NCBI RefSeq assembly: GCF_040760005.1
Contig: NZ_CP099760.1
Span: 186,001 to 250,000, forward strand
Direction of reading: 5' to 3'
Origin: Pseudomonas sp. stari2
GTDB lineage: Bacteria; Pseudomonadota; Gammaproteobacteria; Pseudomonadales; Pseudomonadaceae
Length of the DNA: 64,000 nt
Below are positions 23,142 through 35,900 of the stretch, one piece after another. The translations under genes and the position numbers were made by a program. Positions within the stretch are counted from its first letter, which is position 1. Every line of letters starts with the position of its first letter. Under the pieces are notes generated by a model. The model had not been told where the DNA came from, did not search any database, and worked only from the letters and a program-made list of their open reading frames with translations.

Positions 23142-24824
23142 TTACGCCTCGGCTTTTTTCGTCGCCGCTTCGATCTTACGCGTGATGTACCACTGTTGAG
23201 CAATCGACAGGCAGTTGTTCACAACCCAGTACAGCACCAGACCCGCCGGGAACCACAGGAAGAAGAAGGTGAAGATGATAGGCATCATTTTCATCACCTT
23301 GGCCTGCATCGGATCCGGAGGAGTCGGGTTCAGACGCTGCTGGATGAACATGGTCGCGCCCATGATGATCGGCAGGATGAAGAACGGATCCTTGATCGAC
23401 AGGTCGGTAATCCACAGCATGAACGGCGCCTGGCGCATTTCCACGCTTTCCAGCAGAACCCAGTACAGCGAAAGGAAAACCGGCATCTGAACCAGGATCG
23501 GCAAGCAGCCACCCAGTGGATTGATCTTCTCTTTCTTGTACAGCTCCATCATGGCTTGCGACATTTTCTGCCGGTCATCGCCATGTTGCTCTTTCAGTGC
23601 AGCCAGTTTCGGCGCCACGGCACGCATGCGGGCCATCGACTTGTAGCTGGCAGCCGACAGAGGGAAGAAAATCCCCTTGATCAGCATGGTCAGGAAGATG
23701 ATCGACCAGCCCCAGTTGCCGACGATGGCGTGGATATGTTGCAGCAGCCAGAAGATTGGCTGGGCAATGAACCACAGAATGCCGTAGTCAACGGTCAGTT
23801 CCAGACCTGGGGACAACTCTTTCAGCACTGCCTGGCTTTTCGGACCGGCGTACAGAACAGCGCTGGTCTCGACCTTTGCACCCGGTGCAGCGGTCAACGA
23901 AGGACCGGTGTAACCGATGATGTAGTTGCCTTTGCTGTCCTTACGGGTCTGGACGATGTTGTTTTCGCCCTTCGGAGCAACCCATGCAGTTACGAAGTAG
24001 TGTTGCAGCCAGGCTACCCAGCCACCGGTGACGGTTTCCTTGAGCTGACCTTTGTCCATGTCTTTCATGGACACTTTCTTGTACGGCTCGGAACTTGTCC
24101 ACAGGGCGGCGCCAAGGTAAGTCGCAGTGCCAGTAGCAGTGGTCGACGAAGGATCGGCACTTGCATCGCGTTTCAGCTGGGCAAACATCGAACCGGACCA
24201 AGGCTGAGCGCTCTGGTTGTCGATCAGATAAGTCACGGTCACGTCATACAGGCCACGTTTCAGGGTGAAACGCTTGATGTAGTTGACGCCGTCCTTGCTG
24301 AACTTCAGGTCGACGACCAATTGGTCCTGACCGTCAGCCAGTTGATAACTTTTCTTCTCCGACGCGTAAACCGGACGACCGGCCGGGCTTGCGTCCGGAC
24401 CGTTGGCGCCGATCAGACCGCTTTGTGCCAGGTAAGTACGCTCGCCGCCGTTGTCGAACAGCTGGAACGGAACATCCGGACGATCCTGACGACGCGGATA
24501 CAGTGGCAAGGTCAGTTGCGCAACGTCACCGCCCTGTGGATCGATCGCCAGATCGAGCACGTCGGTTTTGATCTGGATCAGATCCTTGCTGGCGGCGACC
24601 GGTGTTTCGGCAGGTGCGCTAGTATCGCTTGCGGCGCGCGGAATATCGTCACTGGCTGCAGCGCTATTGCCAGTGGCTGTGTCCGGCAAACCGGATGTAG
24701 TCGTACTGGAAGCAACATTCTGAGTCGGCAGGGCAGCCTGGCCGTAGTCCTGGTTCCATTTAAGAACCATGACGTAGGACACGATTGCCAGGGCGACGAT
24801 CAGGATCGTGCGTTTGATATCCAT
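23142..24824 (-). CDS. yidC: Membrane protein insertase
   Basis: Inserts and folds inner-membrane proteins, alone or with SecYEG. It has 560 residues: an N-terminal anchor (RTILIVALAIVSYVMVLKW), a low-complexity Thr/Ser/Ala linker (about 35-80), a large periplasmic P1 domain, then the conserved five-helix core from about residue 350. It starts two bases after the yidD stop codon. Confidence 0.97.
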   Translation of the reverse strand: MDIKRTILIVALAIVSYVMVLKWNQDYGQAALPTQNVASSTTTSGLPDTATGNSAAASDDIPRAASDTSAPAETPVAASKDLIQIKTDVLDLAIDPQGGDVAQLTLPLYPRRQDRPDVPFQLFDNGGERTYLAQSGLIGANGPDASPAGRPVYASEKKSYQLADGQDQLVVDLKFSKDGVNYIKRFTLKRGLYDVTVTYLIDNQSAQPWSGSMFAQLKRDASADPSSTTATGTATYLGAALWTSSEPYKKVSMKDMDKGQLKETVTGGWVAWLQHYFVTAWVAPKGENNIVQTRKDSKGNYIIGYTGPSLTAAPGAKVETSAVLYAGPKSQAVLKELSPGLELTVDYGILWFIAQPIFWLLQHIHAIVGNWGWSIIFLTMLIKGIFFPLSAASYKSMARMRAVAPKLAALKEQHGDDRQKMSQAMMELYKKEKINPLGGCLPILVQMPVFLSLYWVLLESVEMRQAPFMLWITDLSIKDPFFILPIIMGATMFIQQRLNPTPPDPMQAKVMKMMPIIFTFFFLWFPAGLVLYWVVNNCLSIAQQWYITRKIEAATKKAEA

Positions 24825-24826
24825 GA

Positions 24827-25072
24827 TTACTCGGCCATCGAAGAAGAACGGGAGGTAGGGATAGGTGGAACCGGGTCATAACCACCGGGATTCCACGGAT
24901 GACAGCGACCTAAACGACGAAAGGTCAGCCAGCCACCGCGCAGAAGGCCATGATTTTCGATGGCTTCCAACGCGTAGCAGGAACAACTGGGGTAGAAACG
25001 ACAGTGATCAGCCATCAGGGGACTAATGGCGTAGCGATAAAACTGGATCGGAACGAGTGCCAGTTTACGCAT
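24827..25072 (-). CDS. yidD: Membrane protein insertion efficiency factor
   Basis: An 81-residue protein with the cysteine-containing family core [16 protein letters not shown] followed by [17 protein letters not shown]. It assists YidC-dependent insertion at the inner membrane. Its start overlaps the end of rnpA by eight bases. Confidence 0.95.
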   Translation of the reverse strand: MRKLALVPIQFYRYAISPLMADHCRFYPSCSCYALEAIENHGLLRGGWLTFRRLGRCHPWNPGGYDPVPPIPTSRSSSMAE

Positions 25073-25466
25073 CAGGACTGTCTACCCCTACAGTTTCGGT
25101 TTTGACTGCTGGTACCGGCTTGTTACGTGCCAGACGCTTCCAGAGTTTGCCGAAATGCTGAATCAATTCGGGGTTTTCTACGTCACCCAAACCTTTGCGC
25201 GCGACGATCACAATGTCCCAGCCGACCAGTGAATCCTGGTGCAGGCGAAACGATTCGCGCATCAGACGTTTGAGGCGATTGCGCTCGACGGAGAGCTTTA
25301 CGCTCTTTTTCCCGATGACCAGCCCGAGACGGGGGTGATCGAGATCGTTGTTGCGCGCAAGGAGCAGGAGATTTTTCCCCGGAACCTTGCCGGTAGGGGA
25401 GTCAAAGACTGCCTTGAAATGCCGGGGAGTAAGCAGACGCTTTTCCCGACTGAAGTCCTGACTCAC
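25065..25466 (-). CDS. rnpA: Ribonuclease P protein component
   Basis: Protein subunit of RNase P, which matures tRNA 5' ends. It has 133 residues with the RNR motif region [20 protein letters not shown]. The GTG start at 25466 gives [20 protein letters not shown], the standard N-terminus; extending further upstream would run into rpmH. It starts 16 bases after the rpmH stop codon. Confidence 0.95.
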   Translation of the reverse strand: MSQDFSREKRLLTPRHFKAVFDSPTGKVPGKNLLLLARNNDLDHPRLGLVIGKKSVKLSVERNRLKRLMRESFRLHQDSLVGWDIVIVARKGLGDVENPELIQHFGKLWKRLARNKPVPAVKTETVGVDSPDA

Positions 25467-25482
25467 CTCCAGTGCCGGATTA

Positions 25483-25617
25483 TCAAACTGCCAGACGTGC
25501 GCGGCCTTTGGCGCGACGACGCGACAGTACGGCACGACCGTTCTTGGTAGCCATGCGAGCACGGAAACCGTGGGTACGAGCGCGTTTGATAGTGCTTGGT
25601 TGGAAAGTACGTTTCAT
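25483..25617 (-). CDS. rpmH: 50S ribosomal protein L34
   Basis: A 44-residue, very basic ribosomal protein. It starts [20 protein letters not shown] and ends LAV. First gene of rpmH-rnpA-yidD-yidC, with its promoter in the oriC-side gap. Its small size makes it easy to miss in automatic calling. Confidence 0.97.
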   Translation of the reverse strand: MKRTFQPSTIKRARTHGFRARMATKNGRAVLSRRRAKGRARLAV

Positions 25618-25719
25618 GTCGTGTTACCTGGTTCGTCCACAACGGGCCGGAATGGCCCCCGTTTTAAGAGACCGGGGATTCTAGAGAAAGCAAGGCAATA
25701 GGTCAATTTCCAACCAACG

Positions 25720-26150
25720 TTTCCTTATAAATAGATCTCCGATGCCTCCAGGCTCGAAACCTTGTACGCCAGACATAAAAATAAAGAAGGGAATTATCTA
25801 AAGCTTTTCTGTAAAGCTTGTAAAAGCTGGGACGGCCCTCTTCTGTGGATAACTGCTCTGAGACCTTGTTCCGCGTGATGTACAGAGAATGACAACTACG
25901 GTGGAAAACCGTGTTCAGCCTGTGCTGCGCTGTCGGATAACCTGTGTGTGGAAAGTGCTGTTATCCACAGGCGCGTTATCCACCGAGTTTCGCCCCCACT
26001 TGTCCAGTGCCCTCAGTTACGGTTATCCACAGAGCTTATTCACACACCGTCGGTCGCTTTTTCACCGGTTAATGCATTGATAAATCATGTCCACCGGGCA
26101 ACCTGCATGTGGATAAGTGAACGTCCCGCCGCTACAATGGCCGCTTGTTT
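25720..26150. other. oriC: Chromosomal replication origin oriC
   Basis: The 566-base rpmH-dnaA gap has an AT-rich left side (about 25720-25830) with repeated AAAGCTT (25800, 25813; AAAGCT at 25823). Perfect DnaA boxes follow at 25844, 25961, 26023 and 26108, with near-perfect ones at 25976 (TTATCCACC) and 26036 (TTATTCACA). This is the known location and design of Pseudomonas oriC. The promoters of rpmH (left) and dnaA (right) must share the region. Confidence 0.92.
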
Positions 26151-26183
26151 TTGCCTCACCGGCTTTCAACTTAGGGGATTTCC

Positions 26184-27707
26184 GTGTCAGTGGAACTTTG
26201 GCAGCAGTGCGTGGAGCTTTTGCGCGAAGAGCTGCCAGCCCAACAATTCAACACCTGGATCCGTCCATTACAGGTCGAAGCCGAAGGCGACGAGTTGCGT
26301 GTCTACGCACCGAACCGTTTTGTTCTGGACTGGGTCAACGAAAAGTACCTGGGACGCGTCCTCGAACTGCTGGATGAGCATGGCAACGGCTTGGCGCCGT
26401 CGCTCTCCTTATTAATAGGCAGCAAGCGCAGTTCTGCACCGCGTGCCGCGCCGAATGCACCGTTGGCCGCCGCTGCTGCATCCCTGGCTCAGGCCAATGC
26501 CGCACCCGTCAGCGCTCCGGCACCAGCATCGGCTCCAACCCCGGCTAAGCGTGCGACGCAAAAAACCGAGGAAGTCAGCGAAGAGCCGTCCCGCGACAGC
26601 TTCGACCCGATGGCCGGCGCGGCTTCTCAGCAAGCGCCAGTGCGTGCCGAACAGCGTACCGTCCAGGTCGAAGGCGCGCTCAAGCACACCAGCTACCTGA
26701 ACCGCACCTTTACCTTCGAGAACTTCGTCGAAGGTAAATCCAACCAGCTCGCCCGTGCGGCGGCCTGGCAAGTGGCAGACAACCCCAAGCACGGCTACAA
26801 CCCGCTCTTCCTTTATGGCGGCGTCGGTCTGGGTAAAACCCACTTGATGCACGCGGTGGGTAACCATCTATTAAAGAAGAATCCGAATGCCAAGGTCGTG
26901 TACCTGCATTCCGAGCGTTTCGTGGCCGACATGGTCAAGGCGCTGCAACTGAACGCGATCAACGAGTTCAAGCGCTTCTACCGTTCGGTTGACGCCTTGC
27001 TGATCGACGACATTCAGTTCTTCGCCCGTAAGGAACGTTCCCAGGAAGAGTTTTTCCACACCTTCAATGCCCTGCTTGAAGGTGGCCAGCAGGTCATTCT
27101 CACCAGTGATCGCTACCCGAAAGAAATCGAAGGCCTTGAAGAGCGCCTCAAATCCCGCTTCGGCTGGGGCCTGACGGTCGCCGTCGAGCCGCCGGAGCTG
27201 GAAACCCGTGTAGCCATCTTGATGAAGAAGGCTGACCAGGCCAAAGTCGAGTTGCCACACGATGCGGCGTTCTTCATTGCCCAGCGTATTCGCTCCAACG
27301 TCCGTGAGCTGGAAGGCGCGCTGAAGCGCGTGATCGCCCACTCGCACTTCATGGGCCGCGACATCACCATCGAGTTGATTCGCGAATCCCTGAAAGATCT
27401 GTTGGCATTGCAGGACAAACTGGTCTCTGTGGATAACATTCAGCGCACCGTCGCCGAGTACTACAAGATCAAGATCTCCGACTTGCTGTCCAAGCGCCGT
27501 TCGCGCTCGGTCGCTCGTCCGCGTCAGGTCGCCATGGCACTGTCCAAGGAACTGACCAACCACAGCCTGCCGGAAATCGGCGATGTGTTTGGCGGTCGTG
27601 ACCACACGACGGTGTTGCACGCCTGCCGCAAGATCAACGAGCTTAAGGAATCCGACGCGGACATCCGCGAGGACTACAAGAACCTGCTGCGTACTCTGAC
27701 CACTTGA
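26184..27707 (+). CDS. dnaA: Chromosomal replication initiator protein DnaA
   Basis: Binds DnaA boxes and melts oriC. It has 507 residues from a GTG start: domain I (1-80), a long Ala/Pro-rich linker (about 85-165) typical of Pseudomonas, the AAA+ domain with Walker A GGVGLGKT at 212-219, and the C-terminal DNA-binding domain with [16 protein letters not shown] perfect DnaA box lies inside the gene at 27428. DnaA boxes in its promoter region suggest autoregulation. Confidence 0.98.
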   Translation: MSVELWQQCVELLREELPAQQFNTWIRPLQVEAEGDELRVYAPNRFVLDWVNEKYLGRVLELLDEHGNGLAPSLSLLIGSKRSSAPRAAPNAPLAAAAASLAQANAAPVSAPAPASAPTPAKRATQKTEEVSEEPSRDSFDPMAGAASQQAPVRAEQRTVQVEGALKHTSYLNRTFTFENFVEGKSNQLARAAAWQVADNPKHGYNPLFLYGGVGLGKTHLMHAVGNHLLKKNPNAKVVYLHSERFVADMVKALQLNAINEFKRFYRSVDALLIDDIQFFARKERSQEEFFHTFNALLEGGQQVILTSDRYPKEIEGLEERLKSRFGWGLTVAVEPPELETRVAILMKKADQAKVELPHDAAFFIAQRIRSNVRELEGALKRVIAHSHFMGRDITIELIRESLKDLLALQDKLVSVDNIQRTVAEYYKIKISDLLSKRRSRSVARPRQVAMALSKELTNHSLPEIGDVFGGRDHTTVLHACRKINELKESDADIREDYKNLLRTLTT

Positions 27708-27746
27708 TGAACACCAGCGCAGCTTATTAAGGCAAGGGACTAGACC

Positions 27747-28850
27747 ATGCATTTCACCATTCAACGCGAAGCCCTGTTGAAACCCCTGCAACTGGTCGCA
27801 GGCGTCGTCGAGCGCCGACAGACCTTGCCGGTACTGTCCAACGTGCTGCTGGTTGTCGATGGCCAGCAACTGTCGCTGACCGGTACCGACCTGGAAGTCG
27901 AACTGGTCGGTCGCGTGCAACTCGAGGAGCCGGCTGAAACGGGCTCCATCACTGTGCCTGCGCGCAAGCTGATGGATATCTGCAAAAGCCTGCCAAACGA
28001 TGCGCTGATCGACATCAAGGTTGACGAGCAGAAGCTGGTGGTGAAAGCCGGCCGTAGCCGTTTCACCCTGTCGACCCTGCCGGCCAATGACTTCCCGACT
28101 GTGGAAGAAGGCCCGGGCTCGCTGACCACCAGCCTGGATCAAAGCAAGCTTCGTCGCCTGATCGAACGCACCAGTTTCGCCATGGCCCAACAGGACGTGC
28201 GTTACTACCTCAACGGCATGCTGCTGGAAGTCTCGACCGGTGTAATCCGTGCCGTGGCCACCGATGGTCACCGTCTGGCGATGTGCTCGATGCAGGCCGA
28301 CATCGGTCAGCAGGATCGTCATCAGGTGATCGTGCCGCGTAAAGGTATTCTCGAACTGGCACGTCTGCTCACCGAGCCGGACGGCAACGTCAGCATCGTC
28401 CTGGGTCAGCACCACATCCGTGCGACCACTGGCGAATTCACGTTCACCTCGAAACTGGTGGACGGCAAGTTCCCGGATTACGAGCGCGTTCTGCCGAAGG
28501 GCGGCGACAAGTTGGTACTGGGTGATCGTCAGGCGCTGCGCGAAGCGTTCAGCCGTACCGCGATTCTGTCCAACGAGAAGTACCGTGGCATCCGTCTGCA
28601 ACTGGCCAGCGGTCAGCTGAAGATCCAGGCGAACAACCCGGAACAGGAAGAAGCGGAAGAAGAAGTGGGCGTGGAATACAACGGCGGCTCCCTGGAAATC
28701 GGCTTCAACGTCAGCTATCTGCTCGATGTGCTGGGCGTGATGACCACCGAGCAGGTTCGCCTGATTCTGTCCGACTCCAACAGCAGTGCGCTGGTGCAAG
28801 AGTCCGACAATGACGATTCGGCTTACGTTGTCATGCCGATGCGTCTGTAA
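27747..28850 (+). CDS. dnaN: DNA polymerase III sliding clamp (beta subunit)
   Basis: Ring-shaped processivity factor, with 367 residues forming three clamp domains. The N-terminus MHFTIQREALLKPLQLVAGV and C-terminus YVVMPMRL are as in the family. It lies 39 bases after dnaA in the dnaA-dnaN-recF-gyrB order. Confidence 0.98.
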   Translation: MHFTIQREALLKPLQLVAGVVERRQTLPVLSNVLLVVDGQQLSLTGTDLEVELVGRVQLEEPAETGSITVPARKLMDICKSLPNDALIDIKVDEQKLVVKAGRSRFTLSTLPANDFPTVEEGPGSLTTSLDQSKLRRLIERTSFAMAQQDVRYYLNGMLLEVSTGVIRAVATDGHRLAMCSMQADIGQQDRHQVIVPRKGILELARLLTEPDGNVSIVLGQHHIRATTGEFTFTSKLVDGKFPDYERVLPKGGDKLVLGDRQALREAFSRTAILSNEKYRGIRLQLASGQLKIQANNPEQEEAEEEVGVEYNGGSLEIGFNVSYLLDVLGVMTTEQVRLILSDSNSSALVQESDNDDSAYVVMPMRL

Positions 28851-28864
28851 TCAGCTGACTCTGG

Positions 28865-32391
<3,527 letters not shown>

Positions 32392-32409
32392 TCCCGGTCG
32401 GCACCAACG

Positions 32410-32441
32410 AAAAGGCCAACGCATATGCGTTGGCCTTTTTT
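32410..32441 (+). terminator. gyrB terminator (bidirectional)
   Basis: AAGGCCAACGCAT and its complement ATGCGTTGGCCTT form a continuous palindrome followed by six T on the plus strand and preceded by A residues. It also lies 13 bases past the convergent response-regulator stop. Confidence 0.9.
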
Positions 32442-32453
32442 ATTGCCTGCGGT

Positions 32454-33173
32454 TCACTCGCCTGCAGACACCACACTCTCCAACCGATACCCATACCCAT
32501 AAATCGTCAGCAACTGCCAACCCCGATCCGCTGTCAGCCCGAGCTTGTTGCGCAGGCGATAGATGTGGGTATCCAGTGGCCGTGACGAGGCCATCTCTTC
32601 ATGGGGCCAGAACCGTTCATATAGATAGTCCCGCGACAACGGCCGGCCCAGGTTGCTGAACAGGCAGTGGGCGAGGCGGTACTCGCGCTCGGTCATCATG
32701 ATCGGCTTTCCCTCACGGGTAACAGTCAACTCGGCGTCATCAAATACCAGATCATTGAAACGCAGGACATTGGCCACGGTCGGGCGCTGATGGCTGTGTC
32801 GACGCAGCACGGCGGTGACACGGGCCTTCAACTCGTTAGGACGAAAGGGCTTGCTGACGTAATCGTCGGCGCCGGCATTCAGGGCCTGGACGATATCGCT
32901 TTCGCCGTCGCGGCTGGTCAGCATGATGGCGGCCGGCGGGGCTTCCATGTGCTCGCGGGTCCAGCGCAGCAGCGACAGGCCGGTGAGGTCGGGAAGTTGC
33001 CAGTCGAGGATCAGCAGGTCGAAGGTTTCCCGACGCAATTGTCGCAGCAGGTCTTCTCCGCGTTCGAAACTGTGCAGCGACCAGGGCTGTTCGCCGGCCT
33101 CGGCCATTTGTTGCAGGGTCTGCTCGACCCGGCGCAGTTCGGCGGGTTCATCGTCCAGTATCGCAACGCGCAT
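32454..33173 (-). CDS. Two-component response regulator, OmpR family
   Basis: Cytoplasmic DNA-binding regulator of 239 residues. The receiver domain opens MRVAILDDEPAELRRVEQTL with acidic residues Asp7/Asp8. The phospho-acceptor aspartate is in LLILDWQLPD, and the lysine is in DDYVSKPFRP. The C-terminal winged helix includes REYRLAHCLFSNLGRPLSRD. It is divergent from the histidine kinase gene at 33340, which is its probable partner. Target genes are unknown. It reads toward gyrB. Confidence 0.93.
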   Translation of the reverse strand: MRVAILDDEPAELRRVEQTLQQMAEAGEQPWSLHSFERGEDLLRQLRRETFDLLILDWQLPDLTGLSLLRWTREHMEAPPAAIMLTSRDGESDIVQALNAGADDYVSKPFRPNELKARVTAVLRRHSHQRPTVANVLRFNDLVFDDAELTVTREGKPIMMTEREYRLAHCLFSNLGRPLSRDYLYERFWPHEEMASSRPLDTHIYRLRNKLGLTADRGWQLLTIYGYGYRLESVVSAGE

Positions 33174-33339
33174 ACGCGGGATTCCTTGTCGCTTGGGTAA
33201 TGGGGGGTCGACACCGGCGGTTCGACCAAAGCAGTGAAAGTAAGCGGCACGCCGTGGGGTGAGCCGCTATGATTCTTCGGGTCCACGTCCTCAGACCTGT
33301 CGCCTATGAAACCATTCAACCCGCCCTGCCCTGTTTTCC

Positions 33340-34881
33340 ATGATTAACCGACGCCGCCACGAAAGCCGTGTGCAAAGTCAGGTTCAACGCCTGTTTCGGC
33401 AACTGGTGCGCGAGTGGGTGTGGATAAGTCTAGTGCTGTTGCCGCTGACTGCATTGTTGTCCTGGCGTGCGCAGATCAATCTGCATGATCCGGCGCCAGT
33501 CAGTGGCGCACTGCTCTCTACCGCGCTGGTGGCCATCGTGCTGGGGTTATTGCTGTGGCGACCGCGTCTGGCGCTCTGGCTCACGCTGATCGGCATGGTT
33601 GGCGTGCTGCTGACCAGTGCCGGCCTGGCAGAAGTTCAGCGTTGGTGGTCGCCCACGCCGGCCGTGCTGGGAATGCTGTTCGGTTATCTGATCTGGAACT
33701 GGCGACGTCTGAGTGTCGTGCTGACCTACTTCGGCTGGGAGTTGTCCCGGCTGGACGATGAACCGAAGGTGTTCCCCGAACGTCGCCGTACCCAATTTGC
33801 CAGTGGCGACCGACTGCAAGGCCAGATCATGGCCCTTGAACAGGCCATGAGCCGCACGCGTGACACCCGTCGCTTCATCGCCGATGGCCTGGAGTATCTG
33901 CCGGTCGCGACCCTGATCAGTGATCCCAAAGGTCAGATCCTGTTGGGCAACCGCAAGGCGCGTGACTTGTTCGGCAGTGATCTGGTCGGTGATGAAGTCC
34001 TCGATCGATTGGCGCGTCTTGGCTATCCGGATTTATCCACAGCGTCGCACCCACTGTTGTCTGACCTGCCCCTAGTGGAGTTTCGTGATCACAAGGAGCG
34101 CAGTTTGCGGCTGGAACGCGCAGCATTGTTACCGGTGGACGGCGACACACCGATTGGCTGGCTGCTAAGCCTTACCGATCTGAGCGCCGAGCGTGCCGCC
34201 GAAGAACAGCGCGGCGTGCTGCTGCGTTTTCTGTCCCATGACCTGCGTGCGCCACATTCGGCGATCCTCGCTCTGCTTGATGTCCATCGACATCAGGCCG
34301 GGACCGATTCGCCGTTGTTCGAGCAGATTGAACGCCAGGTACGTCGGGCGCTGGAGCTGACCGATGGTTTCGTGCTGCTGGCGCGGGCCGAATCCAAGGC
34401 CTATCAGTTCCAGCCGAGTCTGTTTGCGATGTTGGTGATGGACGTGTTGGATCAGGCTCTGCCCATTGCCCAGCAAAAGTGTATCGAGCTGCTGAACGAT
34501 ATGGATGAACAATCCCAGGAACGTCTGGTGCTGGCGGACCAGGGCTTGCTGACCCGTGCGCTGTTCAATCTGTTGGAAAACGCGATCAAGTACAGCCCGA
34601 ACGGGTCAACGGTTCGGTTGCGCGTTCGTTGCCACGATGACTGGCTGCACTGCGAACTGACCGATCAGGGCAAAGGCATTGCGGCTGAAGAACTACCTGA
34701 TCTGTTCAGCCAATATAGGCGCTTTTCTTCCGCCAAGGGCATCGATGGCGTGGGGCTGGGGTTATCGATGGTCAAGGCCGTGGTGGATCACCATGGTGGG
34801 CGGATCGAATGCATCAGCGTCATCGATCAGGGCACCACATTCCGTCTTGAACTGCCGCTGATCGCCGAGGAGCAGGCATAA
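33340..34881 (+). CDS. Sensor histidine kinase, apparently lacking a CHASE2-type sensor domain
   Basis: Inner-membrane kinase of 513 residues. Three or four hydrophobic segments lie in residues about 25-125. A PAS-like region follows (FIADGLEYLPVATLISDPKG), then the H-box FLSHDLRAPHSAILALLDVH, the N-box LFNLLENAIKYSPNG and a G-box. The membrane part (LVREWVWISLVLLPL, then GYLIWNWRRLSVVL and FGWELSRL) resembles the helices that flank a CHASE2 domain in longer kinases, but no periplasmic domain lies between. Divergent from the OmpR-type regulator. The signal is unknown. Confidence 0.88.
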   Translation: MINRRRHESRVQSQVQRLFRQLVREWVWISLVLLPLTALLSWRAQINLHDPAPVSGALLSTALVAIVLGLLLWRPRLALWLTLIGMVGVLLTSAGLAEVQRWWSPTPAVLGMLFGYLIWNWRRLSVVLTYFGWELSRLDDEPKVFPERRRTQFASGDRLQGQIMALEQAMSRTRDTRRFIADGLEYLPVATLISDPKGQILLGNRKARDLFGSDLVGDEVLDRLARLGYPDLSTASHPLLSDLPLVEFRDHKERSLRLERAALLPVDGDTPIGWLLSLTDLSAERAAEEQRGVLLRFLSHDLRAPHSAILALLDVHRHQAGTDSPLFEQIERQVRRALELTDGFVLLARAESKAYQFQPSLFAMLVMDVLDQALPIAQQKCIELLNDMDEQSQERLVLADQGLLTRALFNLLENAIKYSPNGSTVRLRVRCHDDWLHCELTDQGKGIAAEELPDLFSQYRRFSSAKGIDGVGLGLSMVKAVVDHHGGRIECISVIDQGTTFRLELPLIAEEQA

Positions 34882-34886
34882 AAAAA

Positions 34887-34910
34887 CCGGCTATATCAGC
34901 CGGCTTTCTT
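34887..34910 (+). terminator. Terminator after the histidine kinase gene
   Basis: CCGGCT (34887-34892) and AGCCGG (34898-34903) with an ATATC loop are followed by CTTTCTT and preceded by a run of A, directly after the stop codon. The stem is short but well placed. Confidence 0.65.
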
Positions 34911-35036
34911 ACTTCCGAAAAAAACTTATGCACCTTTTACGGTTTTTTGTCAGCTTCTGAAATATATATAAAAATCAGTCACTTAATTGATTTTTTCGAA
35001 ATATTGCCAACAAACCGTGCACAGGTTATCCACAAA
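34911..35036. other. AT-rich intergenic island with a DnaA box
   Basis: About 120 bases between the convergent kinase and acyltransferase genes are strongly AT-rich. The stretch contains the inverted repeat AAAAATCA/TGATTTTT (34970-34977, 34988-34995), which could terminate plsC transcription on the minus strand. A perfect DnaA box lies at 35026-35034, next to the plsC stop codon. Confidence 0.5.
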
Positions 35037-35038
35037 AT

Positions 35039-35818
35039 TCAGACAGTCACCTGATCGTTGGCTGCCGGGGCTTGTGGTGCCGGTGGCAACGAACCCATTT
35101 CCCGTTGAGCCTGCTCGTTCCAGGCCTGCACCCGGTCGTTCAGATCGGCGATGGCGCGGGGGCCGGACCCTTCGGCATACATCGGTTCACCGATGACTAC
35201 GGTAATCACGCCCTGCTTTTTACCCCAGCCGATTTTCGGCCAGAACTTGCCGGCATTGTGCGCAATCGGCAGCACCGGAAGCGCCGCATTCACCGCCAAT
35301 GCGCTGCCACTGCGGGAAAACTTGCCGATGGTGCCGTGGGGAACGCGAGTGCCTTCGGGGAAGATCAGCACCCAGACATTGTCCTTGAGCAGCTCATCAC
35401 CCTTTGCCGCAACTTGCTTGAGCGCAGCTTTCGGGTTGTCGCGATCAATGGCGATCGGCCGCAGCATGGCCATCGCCCAGCCGAAGAACGGCACGTACAG
35501 CAATTCGCGCTTGAGCACCTGGCTCAAGGGCGAGAAATAAGCGGAGAGAAAGAACGTCTCCCAGGTGCTCTGGTGGTTCGATTGAATCACGCAGGGACGG
35601 TCAGGCACGTTTTCTGCGCCTTTGACTTCGTAACGGATGTCGAGGAACACCTTGGTCAACCACAAGGCGCAACGGCACCAGTACACGTTGATGAAACGAT
35701 AGCGCGCCTTGAACGGCAGAAAGGGCGCGATAAAAAAGCTCAGGCTGCACCACAGCAGAGCGGTGGTGCCCAGCAGCAGGTAAAAGAGGAAGATTCTGAT
35801 GGCCTGCAGTATCGACAT
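35039..35818 (-). CDS. plsC: 1-acyl-sn-glycerol-3-phosphate acyltransferase (HdtS/LptA homologue)
   Basis: Adds the second acyl chain to lysophosphatidate at the inner membrane. It has 259 residues from MSILQAIRIFLFYLLL; an upstream ATG adding 15 residues is less likely. N-terminal hydrophobic helices are followed by NHQSTWE (an HX4E form of motif I) and FPEGTR (motif III). Same position as PA0005 (lptA) and related to P. fluorescens F113 HdtS, which was reported to yield acyl-homoserine lactones. That activity cannot be read from sequence. Confidence 0.92.
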   Translation of the reverse strand: MSILQAIRIFLFYLLLGTTALLWCSLSFFIAPFLPFKARYRFINVYWCRCALWLTKVFLDIRYEVKGAENVPDRPCVIQSNHQSTWETFFLSAYFSPLSQVLKRELLYVPFFGWAMAMLRPIAIDRDNPKAALKQVAAKGDELLKDNVWVLIFPEGTRVPHGTIGKFSRSGSALAVNAALPVLPIAHNAGKFWPKIGWGKKQGVITVVIGEPMYAEGSGPRAIADLNDRVQAWNEQAQREMGSLPPAPQAPAANDQVTV

Positions 35819-35900
35819 GGCGACGTTTACCGTTACGGGCGATGCCCGACTGTTCAAGCGCACTCCCGATCAATCCCTGGTCAGGAACTTCAGAAGTACT

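Noticed and set aside
22497..24881. Long plus-strand open frame (794 codons) across mnmE and yidC
   Set aside because: Antisense shadow of well-supported genes and of the terminator between them, with low-complexity His/Gln/Arg-rich translation.
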